Shown here: positions 50,115 through 62,677 of the stretch, one piece after another
Layout: each line of letters starts with the position of its first letter
Position numbering within the stretch: position 1 is the first letter of the stretch
Origin: Varroa destructor
Lineage: Eukaryota; Arthropoda; Arachnida; Mesostigmata; Varroidae
Assembly (NCBI RefSeq): GCF_002443255.2
Contig: NW_019211455.1
Location: 4,384,597 to 4,448,596, forward strand
Length of the DNA stretch: 64,000 bases
Reading direction: 5' to 3'
Notes under the pieces: model-generated
Seen by the model: the letters and a program-made list of their open reading frames with translations, nothing else
Databases searched by the model: none
Told to the model about the DNA's origin: nothing
Program-made: the position numbers and the translations under genes

Positions 50115-53100
50115 TCACAGTCTCTGCTCGAACATCAATTTTGGTTCTGTCTCCATGATAACTCGGCCGCGTGCATCCAAGTAATCAACCGCTGGCGTAC
50201 TAGGGGCAAGACGGACTCGGAACTGTCCAATCAATGCTGACAGAATCAAGTGGACGATGTGGCGAACTAGACCATCGCCCATGCATGATCGCTTGCCAGT
50301 ACCAAAGGGCAAGAAGTGGTCTGGCTTGAGTAGGGTCCCGTCGCAAATGAACCTAAAAAAGTAGAGATAAATACTTTTGCGTTAAGTTACAGGGCTACAA
50401 TTGACTCAACATGCATGCACGTCTATTATGAGTACAAAAATGCCCTGTATTAATTGCATAGGATATATTGCGAACCTTCTATGATGAAACATAAATATCG
50501 CACGCTTGCTTAGATGGCCCACGTGACAAAGCTAAGGTACGGATGATGTATATTATTGCTTCTAAGCCCAATTCTGAGCTATAAATGTTAATATTGCCTT
50601 AATCTAAGAATCAGATCACATGTCCTCATCTAACCGTCATACCTGTCTGGCATAAACTTAGCTGGCTTGTCCCAAAGTTCTGGATTGAAGTTGAGGTCGC
50701 AGATATTGAACATTACCATTGTGTCCTTGGGAATATGATAACCTTGAAGCTCTGTATTTTGCGTGGCTACGTGTGGAATTATGGGCGAGCACACCATCCT
50801 AAGGATTTCGTACATAGTCGCCTCGGTGTAGACCAACGACTTCTTATGGTCAGCACCCGGGATTCCTGAACCGCAAACAACTTCGTACTCTTCGAACAAC
50901 TGTCAATAAAAAAATAATAAAAGGAGTGCATTTTGATATATTTAAACAGCCAGTTTTGCACGATTATTGCTCGTTTTACAAGATAATTTTACCGAGATTA
51001 TCCGTAATTTCAACACAGCTTTAAAATTGACTCTGAAACCTTAACATGGTTACTTAAAAGATTCTCGAGCGTTCCACGAATATTTTCTGTCTCATATTAC
51101 GCAGTCATCTTATATATCATACCTTATTCTGGACTTCGGGTTCGTTTGCAAGCATATAAATTCCCCAAAGGACCATGTTGCTTACGACGGGAAAACCACC
51201 GATGAGGTCCCCAATGATCACCGCGAGGTCAGTTCTATCGAGTTTAATCTTCTTCACTGCATCGCAATTTGCCGCGCTGTTTATATACAGCACAAGGATA
51301 TCGCATATATCCCGAGGTTCAACTTCGTAAGCTGCTGCGCTTTGCTCGTGCTCCGTGATCATACCGCTATTAAACTTCGAGATTTCAGCTTCCAACGCAT
51401 GCAGTTCATTGAGTCGTTTATTATAGAATGGCTGTAATAAGAAGATAAACTATTTGATTTTAAAAAGCACAACTTTTTGCGAACCATATGCAAGTTCTTC
51501 TACGTGTGAGATTCATAATTGGTTCCGTTCAGTATAAGGTTTTTCATGTACCGATATGTACAATCTGCAAGTCGAAATAGATGTTTAGATAAAATCACCT
51601 TTAACCATGGCATGAAATCAATGGCAAAGCCTTGAAATAGCTCGTGAAAGATTTCATTATACAAGTTCACCGTGCGCAAGTACACAGCATCGTTCCAGTC
51701 GAACCTGCAATGTCAACGAATGGTTCCTTCTTTGATTTTATACCGCTTCTGCTAATAGTAACGCATGAATTTTCTTCAAATATAACGTTCATTTCTTCAC
51801 AATATAGATTTTTTAGCTATAGTGAAGGTACGTTTAGTAATACACGCAAAAGCTATAATGCTTTACATGAAATGATTTAAATTGAGAACGGCTCTTTAGC
51901 TTTGCAACCAGCGACGCACCGGACTCAGGTCGCCGTGGGGACTGGTCAGTCAATACGACTGACAATTAAGTTTTGTGTCCATGCTAATGGCTAACGATAT
52001 GATTACAGGATAAATAGAAAAAAAAAAGCAGGCAAACACAGTGAAAGGAGAAATATAGAAATACATTATCTATTGAAAGAAAACTAGTGTAGTCCTTTTT
52101 TTTGAATATGACACATTCAGAATAAAGTAAGCTCGTTATAGTCTAAAAAGCCCTCCGCTGAGGGATAAATGAAAATAACTGAAAACTCAGAATGTCTCAA
52201 CTTACGTTTTACTGCAAAAAAAATCGTAAAACACGTTTCCGATAGCATTTAGGATGGGCCAACGCGGCTCTAAGGGTTCACCATTCTTCTCCCTAAAGAA
52301 ATCTATCAGGAGTATAGTCTGCGATGAAATACTATCGAAAATCTTCGTTTGAAGGTATACGCCACCCTTGGGATGCAGAGGTCCATAAAGGATATCGCGT
52401 CGGGTCTTCTGTTTTGTAGACCAATCGGACAAAGCGACAGCTACGAAAACAGATTCAGCAGAGCACATACATCACGGAATGTTAAGCTCGATTGTAATGG
52501 TTTTGTTAAATTTTATTGCATTCTTTACTGTACTAGAATATGATTTGAAGGAGCGCCGGCATGCTATGTATGTAATGCTTTCAATGATATAACCCATTAA
52601 CAGATGAGGTGTCAAATCCTGTTTGTGCTGAACGCAATCGATGGGCAAAATACTTCAGAAATCAATGTTTCAGGCCAATATTCATAAGCTAACAAGGAAT
52701 AGGTAAATAAAAAGTATGGGCATATCAAGCCAAAGATTCAAGGTTGGTCTGCACCTTGAATTGTTATGGGTCAACCTTACAAACCCTATAAAGGCGTTTA
52801 CCTATTCATGAAGTAAATGAACTATCAAAGCAAGTAAAAGCCCAACAAACAGAAGTATGTTAGACGTTATTATAAAACTGATTCATTTAGTTGTATCGGG
52901 AAAACCAGTGAAAGAACATTGATGTACCGTTTTTTGAAAAGGCCTCTGGACTTCTAGAAACAGGCTTTTATTCGGAAATCTTGCTTAATACAAAGCTTAG
53001 GTCCCAGAGTCTTGATCATTTTTTTTATAACCCTAAACGAAAAGACAACTACACCCATATAAGTGAACTGATACTATTCACTCTCGATAGTTTCACCAAT

Positions 53101-54500
53101 TTTGCTTGTCGACGTTGACACATTGATCTTTCATGAGACTATTTAGGAGAAGCTGCATCTTCATTCTGAGAGATAACAAGCTAGCCATACTTTAGTGCCA
53201 ACTAGAAATAACAATGCAACATATAGCAGTGTTTTTTTAAAAAAAGACTTGCTCATTTAATGTTATGTTCTGTTTGTATGTGACCTTTCGTGCTGGAAGC
53301 TGTCTAAGTGATGTTTAATGGCGGTACCGGATGTCAAACCTGACACATTCGGTTTATGACCTCGGCTGGTATTTTTAATACGACCATGCAGCGCCCCTAC
53401 ATTTATTTGGAATGCTTATTAAATAAAGAGGGAGCTAACAATAAATTATCGATGTTCCTGGCTATGTGAAGAGGATAGAACGAGTTTTTAAAGTTATCGA
53501 TACAGACCTAATTACGTTGTTGCTGGATAAAAGTGTGACCAGACTGTAAGGTCTAAAATGTATTGCGGTATACTGCGCCTAAGCCTTCGTTAGAAGAATA
53601 TTTCAGTAAGTTCGGCAACTTTAAACTTACTACTATTTACTGTTACTAAAATAATTTCGGATTTTTGTTGCTCCCAGTTACTGATGAACTTTTCTTTCGT
53701 AGAACTGAAGTTTTCTCCGGATGTATTTTCAGTCTTTCTTAAAAGATGCCACATAACCACCTCGTCGTTATTTAAATAATATCAAGAGCATAAAAACTTA
53801 AGTTCTGAAAGATCTCATAACTTTTCGTCAGTAATTGAAAAACGTATTTCCCTAAACCGTACTGGGCCGCAAAGCATGACTGTTTGTATACGCTATAGTA
53901 TTTCAAGTACTTACAAAGATCGCGGTTCCATCGAAAAATTGCTTGAAACCGGAGGAAGTCCGGGCGGTTTGCAAAACTGGTTGCTCTATTTATGAGAATC
54001 TCTTTGATGTCTTCGACGTTGTTGACCAGCAGGCAATATCGGCTTCCAATCTGCACTCCCACTAGACTGCCGTATTTTTCGTGGAGTTCGCTAAAGCCAT
54101 CCCAAATCTTGGTAAACTTTCCCAGTTGCGGTGAAGACCCAAACACCGGGACTCCACTAGGTCCAGGAAGCCGCTTGCCTCGCGTTAATCGCCCTTCCTT
54201 TAATCCAAACATGCCATTTAACAGAGACATGGTATCGCTATTGCCAGCTGCTCGACGAACACTCTGCTCGGATCTGCTGTTCAAACTGGAGTTTTTGTCT
54301 CCAGAAGAAAGGGGCTTGTGCCCATCTCTCAAGAACCCTTTCTCAAATAGGGATGGATTTCTGCCGGGGGCCGTCTTATTACCTAATGCACCAGAAGCAG
54401 CGATAAAATGAGCTGTGAAAAGTTGTGTCACTGCAATACAGCGTCGTGCTACTTGCCCTTCTACGTTACAACCTGCTCTATGGAAATATAGCTGAATCAT
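50115..54500 (-). CDS. spo: Cytochrome P450 CYP307A-type (spook), ecdysteroid synthesis
   Basis: Spook acts in the 'black box' between 7-dehydrocholesterol and the ketodiol, early in moulting-hormone synthesis. Six exons: 54500..53915, 52440..52206, 51704..51599, 51431..51123, 50899..50643, 50352..50115. All phases agree, giving 576 residues. The proline hinge LPGPSGVPVFGS is near 110. Exon 2 begins VALSDW..KQKTRR, the odd CYP307 form of helix C. DFMPWLK|PFYNKRLNEL crosses the exon 3-4 border. The I-helix reads GDLIGGFPVVSN without the usual acid-Thr pair, much as in insect spook. ExxR is EILR (443-446), then SPIIPHVAT. The heme loop is FGTGKRSCMG with Cys520. The N-terminus before the hinge is unusually long and has only a weak hydrophobic stretch (about residues 21-40). 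ATG 54230, residue 91, is an alternative start, and an undetected upstream exon is possible. Confidence 0.88.
53279..53341 (+). mobile_element. SINE tail fragment in spook intron 1
   Basis: TTTCGTGCTGGAAGC, then ATGTTTAATGGCGGTACCGGATGTCAAAC, matches the non-tRNA tail of the SINE copies at 34.8 and 21.5 kb. The tRNA head is missing. Confidence 0.5.
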
Positions 54501-56710
54501 GCGTACTATATGCCGAAGGACCGGTTCCGCTTGCGATTCGATGACATCGATGGCGAGGGCGGTTACAACCGGAATTCACATGGTTACTTTGGATGCGATG
54601 AAATGAGGAATGCCCGTCATAAGGGGCGCAGCGCTGTGCTCAGCTTTTTATTGCAGACTTCTTTTTTCTGGTTGGCAAATTACATGTTGAAGCGATACCA
54701 GCAGGACCAGGAGTTTCATTGCATTATTTTGGTTCTGAACGGCTATCGTAATTATACCCGTTTTCAATGTGGAATATGAGTGTTCCTCTCAAACAAACAA
54801 TAACGCAGCATGTACCTAATAGCCTAATTCCAATCCAATATACTTTTACATAATTAGGGACTGAAAAGGATTTTTTTCATAAAGTTTTCACAGTAGGCGT
54901 AACAAAACCTTATGCTAAGATAACAGTGTTTTGATCTTTACTTGTATACAGAACGCAAACTCTAACACCTAATTCTTTTGGGCGTGACCATCTGAACTTC
55001 AAATTACCTCCGACACACATGGAAATCATGTCAGGTCATTATTTCGCTTAGGTATGCGCCCCAGAAGATGCACGGTATTGAGGTGATGACCCGCATTATA
55101 TATTGTCGTGTACAAACATCGAACCTATTGATCCTAACGATCGAGGTTATATATGAAAAGTATATTTTTATTCCTAAGAATGCAATGATGATCCGACCAA
55201 TAATGTCATAAGACGGCAGAGATGTAAGTTACAACACTTACAGTAGTGTTCACTCTGCTAACTAACTGCGAATTATCTCGATGCCTTGCACTTATATATA
55301 TATATGTGTGTGTGTGTGTAGGCTCCTCGCTGAACTCCATCTTAATGGCCATGCAGATGATGTAGGAAAAAACTGTTTGACCAGCAAATAGCTTTTAGCG
55401 TGTGGCTGAACTCCGATAGTTTGAAATTTTTTTCATAACTGACTTCGTCGATTGAGACCGGCCATATAGAAGCAAGTAACGCCTTGGTATTTAACAACAA
55501 ACTGTGGTTTTAGGTTAGAAGCGTAAACTAGGAGGCTTATTAAATACAAAAGAGACATCTTGCTTTTCTAATTGAGCTCAGAACCTGCATCGGTGCTGAG
55601 GCAGAACACTAGTGAAATTATTCGACACTCATGAAAAGGTGTCAGCTATAATTAGAAGTGTGATCATTTATAACTGAAGAGATGTGTGGATAAAAGTTGG
55701 TTTTCGTTCTTATCTCCAAAAATCAACCGGCCGGCAACACAAAAAGATTTGTTAATATTGACCAATCAAATATTTCATTTTTCGATACTCCGATAAATTT
55801 TATTGACTAATATACAATATCTCATGAATTTATAAACATATTCGTCGATATGGATTAAGGGCTACTCACTGGGTAAGGCAGTTCGGAAAATTTACTTGTC
55901 TAATCTTTAACGTCTACTTCGCCTACATGCAGTAACCCTCACATTTAGTGTTGCTTGTATCAGCAAAATATGTAGCAGCAAACGGTTACTATTGGTTTGA
56001 TGATTATAGTCTTTTAGGTAGCTGTCGTTAGATCAGCTGGTCGTATACATCCAGACATTAAGTACCAAGCCGAATTGGTTTTAAAATTCCACTTCTAAAA
56101 AAAAGACGATTGTGTCTACCGATAATTGGATTCGCTTGAGTGTATTCAACCCTCTTGAGACTTTCTTATTAACTTGCCAATTGACTTCAATACTTAGTGC
56201 GTACATTTTTGGCCTACGCCGCCAAATTTTGTGCTCGAAAAAGACCAAGATTAATATGGCCATTACTTGGTGTTGTTGTAAGTTATTGGCGACCCTGCCG
56301 GCGGAAAATTTCCGCAGACATTATCGAGGCTTGCGAAGCCAAAAAATGCTATCTTGAGCTGTGACTACCAAGAGCAAAAAAAAACCTGTGGATAATGCTG
56401 CATAGAAAATACGCTATCGCTTTAGTTGTGATAATCGTTTACCGCAAGTCTGGTCGTGACTTGTTTAGTATCTTGACCACAAGAGGCCGCATGCGCGGTC
56501 TAGGAAAAGAAGCTCTGTTTGCAGCTACTAGCGTTTCAATTAACGGCCGATTTACTGTGCATTATGTATCCCCGCAGGGACTCAGATAACGGTCAGTGAA
56601 AGATAACTGGCCGGTCATTGAACATGTTCTTGGCCTTGAGAGTCGTTGATAGCGCTATCGGCATAAGCCAGTGAATACACTGCTAAACCTACTCTCAAGC
56701 TTCAACAAGA

Positions 56711-56792
56711 GGTAGTGTGGCCGAGCGGTCTAAGGCGCTGGTTTAAGGCACCAGTCTCTTCGGGGGCGTGGGTTCGAATCCCACCACTGCCA
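56711..56792 (+). tRNA. tRNA-Leu (anticodon AAG)
   Basis: It folds as a class II tRNA. The acceptor GGTAGTG pairs with CACTGCC with one G-U pair, and the discriminator is A. The D stem is GCC/GGC. The anticodon stem CTGGT/ACCAG holds the loop TTAAGGC, so the anticodon is AAG, read as inosine-AG for CUU/CUC Leu codons. A long variable arm (TCTCTTCGGGGGC) and the T arm GTGGG-TTCGAAT-CCCAC follow. Both internal promoter boxes are intact. There is no intron and no encoded CCA. TTTT at 56797 is a Pol III terminator. Confidence 0.95.
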
Positions 56793-56796
56793 GATG

Positions 56797-56800
56797 TTTT
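56797..56800 (+). terminator. RNA polymerase III T-run terminator
   Basis: Four Ts, starting five bases past the tRNA-Leu discriminator base. Confidence 0.7.
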
Positions 56801-59297
56801 GCCAGACACTAGTCCCTTTGTCCCTAAATAAATAATATTAATAACAAATCGAGACGTACAATGCCGTATTGATTCGCTTGTGGGTGATAAGAACAGAAGA
56901 GATTATACGGTTTCCAGTTTCCGCCGTTACCTTTGCGTTATGATGGATAAAATCTTAGCTTAGATGGTAAAATCGTCATATTATGCTGACTAATAAAGAC
57001 TATGTGTGGCTCACTCGTTTAGATGACGACATGACAATATTCAGCGGTATGATTCCGACAGCAGTACTCATATTTTTAAAATGTTTTATTAGCCTGTTTA
57101 TTCTGGGAAAAACATTCAATTACAAACACATACCGTTATGAAAGGCTGAACAACTATCTATACTCTATATCATCGTTCTTTCTACCTATGGGTTGGTGAC
57201 CTCAATAAGTATTCCGTACACTTAACCACAAACTGTATTTTCTAAAACATTTTGTTCAGGCAAGCTAAATTTGAATGTCTAAAAAACTGAATTTTAATTT
57301 ACTGCGTCTCAGTAACCAAATCAAACTTTTCTACTATTCATTGTAGTATGTATCTTATTAATAGGGCTTTGTTAATGAAATACGTAGGTACATTCTATAG
57401 TATGAAACTCGATAAGTTATCCGAAGGTAGTCATTAACATCGTCGTGTCCCCCCCCCCCCCCCCCCTTTAAAACTTTAGCCAAATGACAGTCATCGATTC
57501 GGTAAAAGAGAAATAAGTTTCTAACTTTAAGACCATATTTTTTGCCAGCATAATGCTTCCAGATACAGGCCTTCCAGTGCTTGACTTTTTCGATCTTTAT
57601 ATTTTTTAACTCTTGAGTTTGTGCTAATATTGGCTTCCCATAGGACACTTTATCAGAGAGGTCAAAAAATTGGTCTGTGCCAATTGTTGTTTCTTAAGCA
57701 GTGCACTCGTCGAATACAAATCAAACACAGAAGTCAACTCCGCTACGCCCTGATGTTTCGCGATAGAGCTCGTATTCATATTTACTGTGAATCTCCGACT
57801 TCCCGTTAACAGCTTTTTTCCTTTTTCCAAAAATTATTTTCTTGCACCGTAAACGCAGGAGTTTGTTTCAGTTTTCTCCATGGCACAAATTTTTTGATGA
57901 AATTTGAACTTTGAAATAAATAAACCTACTTTGAGAAAGTTAAATTTCGACATCTCCTAACCACATTTGTTAAAAGAAAATGATAATATAAGAAATTAAA
58001 TTTGACTTTATTTAAAGATTTTATTACTCAAAATTGATTTAAAAAAAGATTCTACAACTAACTGCTTCTGCTGTAACTGGCTAAACAACAAAAAAGATAA
58101 TGAAGATCACAGACTACGATATATTCACGCTATTCAGAGCATGCAATGTTATAGTCGCTTCATCAGGTTTTTTGTTTACCAGCAAATTCTTCTGGTTTTG
58201 CTAAAATCAGTTTTTAGACAGTTAAATATCGCCTTTTTATCCTTTAGATCGATTTTGATTTGTTATCTTAAACTGAAGCGTATCAATTCCTTAAATATTG
58301 TTTTTTAAAACCACCTTAGGATGTGTGCATCCGTTTCAAAGCCAAACTCCGTGTCGGGTTTTCACTTTTTTCTACAGTATAGACAAGGGATGCCAATATA
58401 AAAATATCAAAAAGTTTTCTAACAGCGTAAAACACTTATTACCTGCTAACATAACGTTCACTAAAAAACACGCAAATTTTTTTTATAGTCAAAGCATATA
58501 GTTTTATTGTACAAAGCTTTAATTACATGTAACTAAAACCGTTATTGTGGTACATATCGATTGTCGGTATTTATACGTAATTGTATATTTTACGGTTGTC
58601 GCGTCACTCCCCAATAAACCTTCTGGAAATATGGGACCTTCACATTGGGCATATCATAATATAGAGACTATGAGCATAATTATCTGTTTCGTTCCGTTTT
58701 AATTGATAAGTGAAAGAAAGTGACAACAGCTTAACTCGTCACGGAGCACAAATGAGGAGTATAAGAAGCTCCTTTAAGTCAAAACAACAATCACTTGCAG
58801 ACAATTGCGAGAACTATTTTACCATCAACGGATAACAATCTAAACATTGTAAGAAGGCAGATAAGTATTCATCATTTTTTTTACAAAAAAAAAAAAACAG
58901 TTACTTATTCTAACTCGTACGCAGTAAAGTGTGGATTAATTCTAAATTTGATTATATATTTCAGGTTAGCCAGTGTTTAACACGCTGTAATGTTACATGT
59001 CAATTTTCAATATTAGAAAAAAGTATGCAGGTGCAAAATCACGTATATAAGATTAATATGGGCAATTCCAGGGATCACTCAAACGGCGAAAATTCTACGC
59101 ACAAATTTCCATTAGCTATCTTGTAGCTAAAAACATTGTTTTTTATGTCATATACCGTAATGAATAATAAAGCAGGCTAACTTAAACCCCCTAAAGTTCG
59201 TACGAAATTTCTAGATTCCCCAATTTACAAGCATGTATGTACATAGATAGATGAGCTTATTGAGTTAACTTTATCGTAATGTATCCTTCTTATTTAC
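56801..59297. other. No gene recognised; contains a C18 run
   Basis: AT-rich spacer with a striking 18-base C homopolymer at 57449..57466. Open minus-strand stretches at 57.4-57.8 kb are broken by frame changes and match nothing I know. They could be an old mobile element. Confidence 0.4.
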
Positions 59298-61327
59298 CTA
59301 AACTGGTGGTTGTGTGTTCCGCAGATGTGGGAACGATATCACAAACGTCTTGACACCGTGAGCAACAGTGAAGACTAGTTTGATGATTTTTTGAGCATTT
59401 TCAGCTTTATCGCCATTTAACAGACATTCGCAGTTGTTCACGAGATCATCCGCTGCTCGTATGATGTTTTGCAGGGCGCTGTGACACGCCGGCTCGGGAT
59501 AGCTATGAGGTAACAGATATGACATTTCTAAAACAGAACAACGAATCTGTTTGCAAATTGAGAGATAGCTAGCGTCATTCTGGGTTTTCGCTGCAACTAA
59601 AAGTGCATGCGTACGCTTTGTGATTTCATCCGTTTTCACTATTAGATTGGGAAAGAAGCTTGGTGCTTCAGCAACTGGTGGCGGGACCGATTGTAAGGTC
59701 GGGGCAGGCGAGGGCGGACTTGCTGTTAACCACTCTGTTGGGGTTTCGGCCGCCGACGCAGCCATTGTCTCTTCCACTTCTTCCGTAACAATTGTGATAT
59801 CGTCATCCCCACAAACGCTATCATACAAAGGTTCATCGTCGTCGTCTGGGAGACGAACTCCTCCTCCGACACTCCCACTACATGAATTATGCGCGGACAG
59901 GCGTTCCTGTCCAACGCAGAGGACAATAAGTGCCGCTAATTCTTGGCGATTTAATCTGGCGAGTTTCTGTCTCGATTGATTACGGATTGACGCGAACGCC
60001 GGGTTCACTGGCAGAAATGGCACCTCATCGCAATTCATCTGCGATTGTATCTCTCGGCGTTCGACTTCGTCATAGAGATCTTTACATAGCTCCGTTCGAA
60101 CTTCATCATCCAACTGAAGCGGCGGGGGTGAATTGGCCAACATTTGTCCACCGATGCTAGTAACAAAACTCTGTAGACTATCACTTAGTTGATTTAAGGC
60201 AGTCATCATTTGACTAATCAAATCTGGGCGACAAGCTGCCCGAGCAACGTCAAGCGCCGAATGGCCTGATCCGTCTTCGACACGAGGGTCCGCTCCGTGA
60301 ATTAGGAGAAGCTCAACCTAGAACAGAAAACAGTTTGCATCTACACTCCTTAATGTGTTTCAAATGAGTAAACATTGGGATCAGTATGTAAGCTATATTA
60401 TAATATGTGTCGTGAAGCTATTTAGAGACAAGGTTTTTATTTTAAAGTGCAAAGGGTACTCTCTCGAAGTGATTTATATGAAGTGAAGCATATTTCAATG
60501 AGATGTAAGTTAAAGTTTTGAACAATATTTGCTCAAATAATTACGAGTAGTAAATTTTAAGTGATTAGTCTTATTTATGCGGCCTTATTAGCGATACCGA
60601 GGGAAAGAGACATTACAAGTTTGTGTGGCTACACGTCACCCAATTGTAAGTATGTAGCAAAATAATAATAACAAAGTATCGGAACCGAGATGCTAGCTTA
60701 CTCGCACTGACTTCTTACAGCCTGATTGTTATCGCCAAAATATTACTGATCGATATAAGAACCTTGCAGCTATTATTTGAAACAATCTACCTGAAGTGGT
60801 TGACTAGCTAAGACAGCAGCGTGGAGTTGTGTCTGTCCTGTTTCAGGATGAACAAACCGGACGTCCGCGCCTTGCAATATCAACTTGAGAGATTCGTCAA
60901 CGTCGTTCGTTCTCAGATTTGTCATGAGTCGGATATTGACCTGAAGCTCATTAGTATCATGTGAAAGCCGTTCCATAAAGTTCATAAGGACATATTTTGA
61001 TTTGATGAATGCGCTTCGCGTCGGATGTAGACTTTGATCGTTCGGTGGTGGTTTCCGACATCCACCAGTGAAGTTTGAGTCAAGCAGGTAGTGCTCCCAA
61101 ACAGAGTTTATATTACGTGTCGACAACACGTCTAAGAGCTCTCTCTGTCTAGTTGGCAATTTTTCGTTCAAGCACACAATCTGCGAAATATGCCTGCCTA
61201 AGCTAAAGTGGATTAGTGCACAACGAGAACACAGGAGTACACCTAAACTCAACGACGCCCACGACGGGTCGGCCGCACAGCAATCGGCGCACAAATCGGC
61301 CAATTTAACTCCGCCACTCGATGACAT
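59298..61327 (-). CDS. Git: GIT-family Arf-GAP scaffold with degenerate GAP site
   Basis: GIT proteins bind PIX and paxillin and inactivate Arf GTPases at focal complexes and synapses. Exons 61327..60791 and 60317..59298 join in phase 0, giving 518 residues, against over 700 in most GITs. The Arf-GAP zinc finger has Cys 13, 16, 33 and 36 in the C-x2-C-x16-C-x2-C spacing. The catalytic Arg of HRSLGRH is Phe41 here (HFSLGRHIS). Ankyrin-like units follow (GADVRFVHPETGQTQLHAAV and VELLLIHGADPR). The Spa2-homology segment LYDEVERRE .. VPFLPVNP .. RQKLARLNRQE is at about 260-306. The GIT tag LYDSV is near 343. A helical paxillin-binding (FAT-like) tail occupies about 400-518. The usual coiled coil between them is not evident. 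ATG 61327 fits the family start; upstream codons offer only GTG. Confidence 0.88.
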
Positions 61328-62575
61328 TTTCGTTAAATACACCGTTTTCGTGGCGAAAATACTTACACACACTCAGACAAGCCTCTACGGGGTTTTCAAC
61401 AAATGTAAACTAAGTGAAGTTTTTTTGGTTTGCTTGGTATGCTCCCAAAAAGGAAGACCACCACTACAAGTTAAGTGCGTCGCCGGGCTTTGAAAGGCAA
61501 TAAAATGAGCAAGCACTACATTCGAGAAACTCTGTTCCCACTCCGTGAACGTCATTAGTTGGGTATAAGTGACCAGCTCTCCTATCAGTCGACCTACTGT
61601 GCTTCTGCTTTTGTTGTTATCCTCGCTGTGGCAGCGGGGTATTCCGGTCACTCTTGTTTTTGTCGTAATGATGAGTGTGATCCTGCGCTACTGGTGCAAG
61701 GACTAACCGGAGAGTGGTAGTTAAACACTACGAGCAGCAAATGTCGGCCAAAACATCAGCTGATCTGTTCTACTGACCGTCAGTCGCGCCGGGATTGTTT
61801 AAAAGTTGTTGCTGTGTGCTTGCTTTAAATGATTAAGCAGCTAAGATCGCTTTGTGTCTGTTCTGATTCACTGTGCCACGAATTCTCGATATTCTTTTAG
61901 ACTCCGACAAGCGGAAGTCTATTATCACTAACTGTGAGAGTTTTCAGGGAGTTGTGCATTTACGATCGTTATTATTAGGAAATTTTGAGACAGCTGCTGG
62001 CGACTTGCCAGACGATCAGTTAATAAACAGATAGTGGAACAGGTGGTATGCATTAGTTTCTTTCAGACCTGAATATTTTGTTCCAATAAGATCAATACAG
62101 AAGCCTGATTTTCACGCATGAATTTAGAACTCGTTTGCAGTCGTCACTGTTATGCCGACGATTTGGTTTGTGTTGTTGTTCAAGCAAGTTCGCCCATCTC
62201 ATGAAAAGTTTCAATAATTTAAATAGATTAATAAATAGATTTGAAAAAAAAAAAGTGTACGGTGAGATTTTTTTCTACTTTAACCACTTGTCACCTGAAT
62301 GATATACGTTGTTATTGAGCATGTATTAACCTGTGAACTGTTGGTATAACCGCTATGCTGCTACACGAATGGCTACGCGTTTTCTTTAATAGCAAGCACT
62401 ACTAAAGAAATCGAAGTGCATTCACTTTGTGGTATTTATCATCAACTATCCATTTCTCCCGTACATTACTGCGCTTTTCAGAAATAGTTGTCTTTAATAG
62501 ATTTATGTCTGCAAACACACAGATGTTGTTTGTTTTACGTACGCGCAAGACCATGTAATTGGGCACCCTGGAAAG
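61328..62575. other. Divergent promoter region between Git and the HINT gene
   Basis: About 1.2 kb separates the two oppositely oriented genes. The GC-richer part next to Git (61.4-61.85 kb) is a likely 5' untranslated region or promoter. An 88-codon minus-strand frame at 61651..61385 has no motif and is not called. Confidence 0.45.
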
Positions 62576-62677
62576 ATGCCTTACCTCTTTGTTTCAAACA
62601 GGATTAAAGCTGCATTTTGCGTTCTGCATTTATTACAGGTGCATTATTATTCTCATGCGGTAAAAGAAGCTTCCAAG

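Larger units (their letters stand above)
52306..56793. repeat. Intact copy of the duplicated block (partner 44285..48371)
   Basis: This block contains exon 1, intron 1 and most of exon 2 of the spook gene, its upstream region, and the tRNA-Leu gene. All are in the same order and orientation as the decayed partner 8 kb to the left. The left border falls inside coding exon 2. The right border lies at or just past the tRNA. Within it, 53279..53341 is a SINE fragment with no counterpart seen in the partner. Confidence 0.85.

Noticed and set aside
52349..52543. Plus-strand frame similar to one at 44302..44487
   Set aside because: Both are antisense shadows of spook exon 2 and its pseudogene copy; the minus strand explains the similarity.
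54510..54779. 89-codon plus-strand frame upstream of the P450 start
   Set aside because: Part of it is similar in the decayed duplicate (LRFDD region), but that copy has a stop soon after and the whole block is duplicated, so the similarity needs no coding explanation.
59620..59979. 119-codon plus-strand frame opposite Git
   Set aside because: Antisense shadow of the Git central linker.
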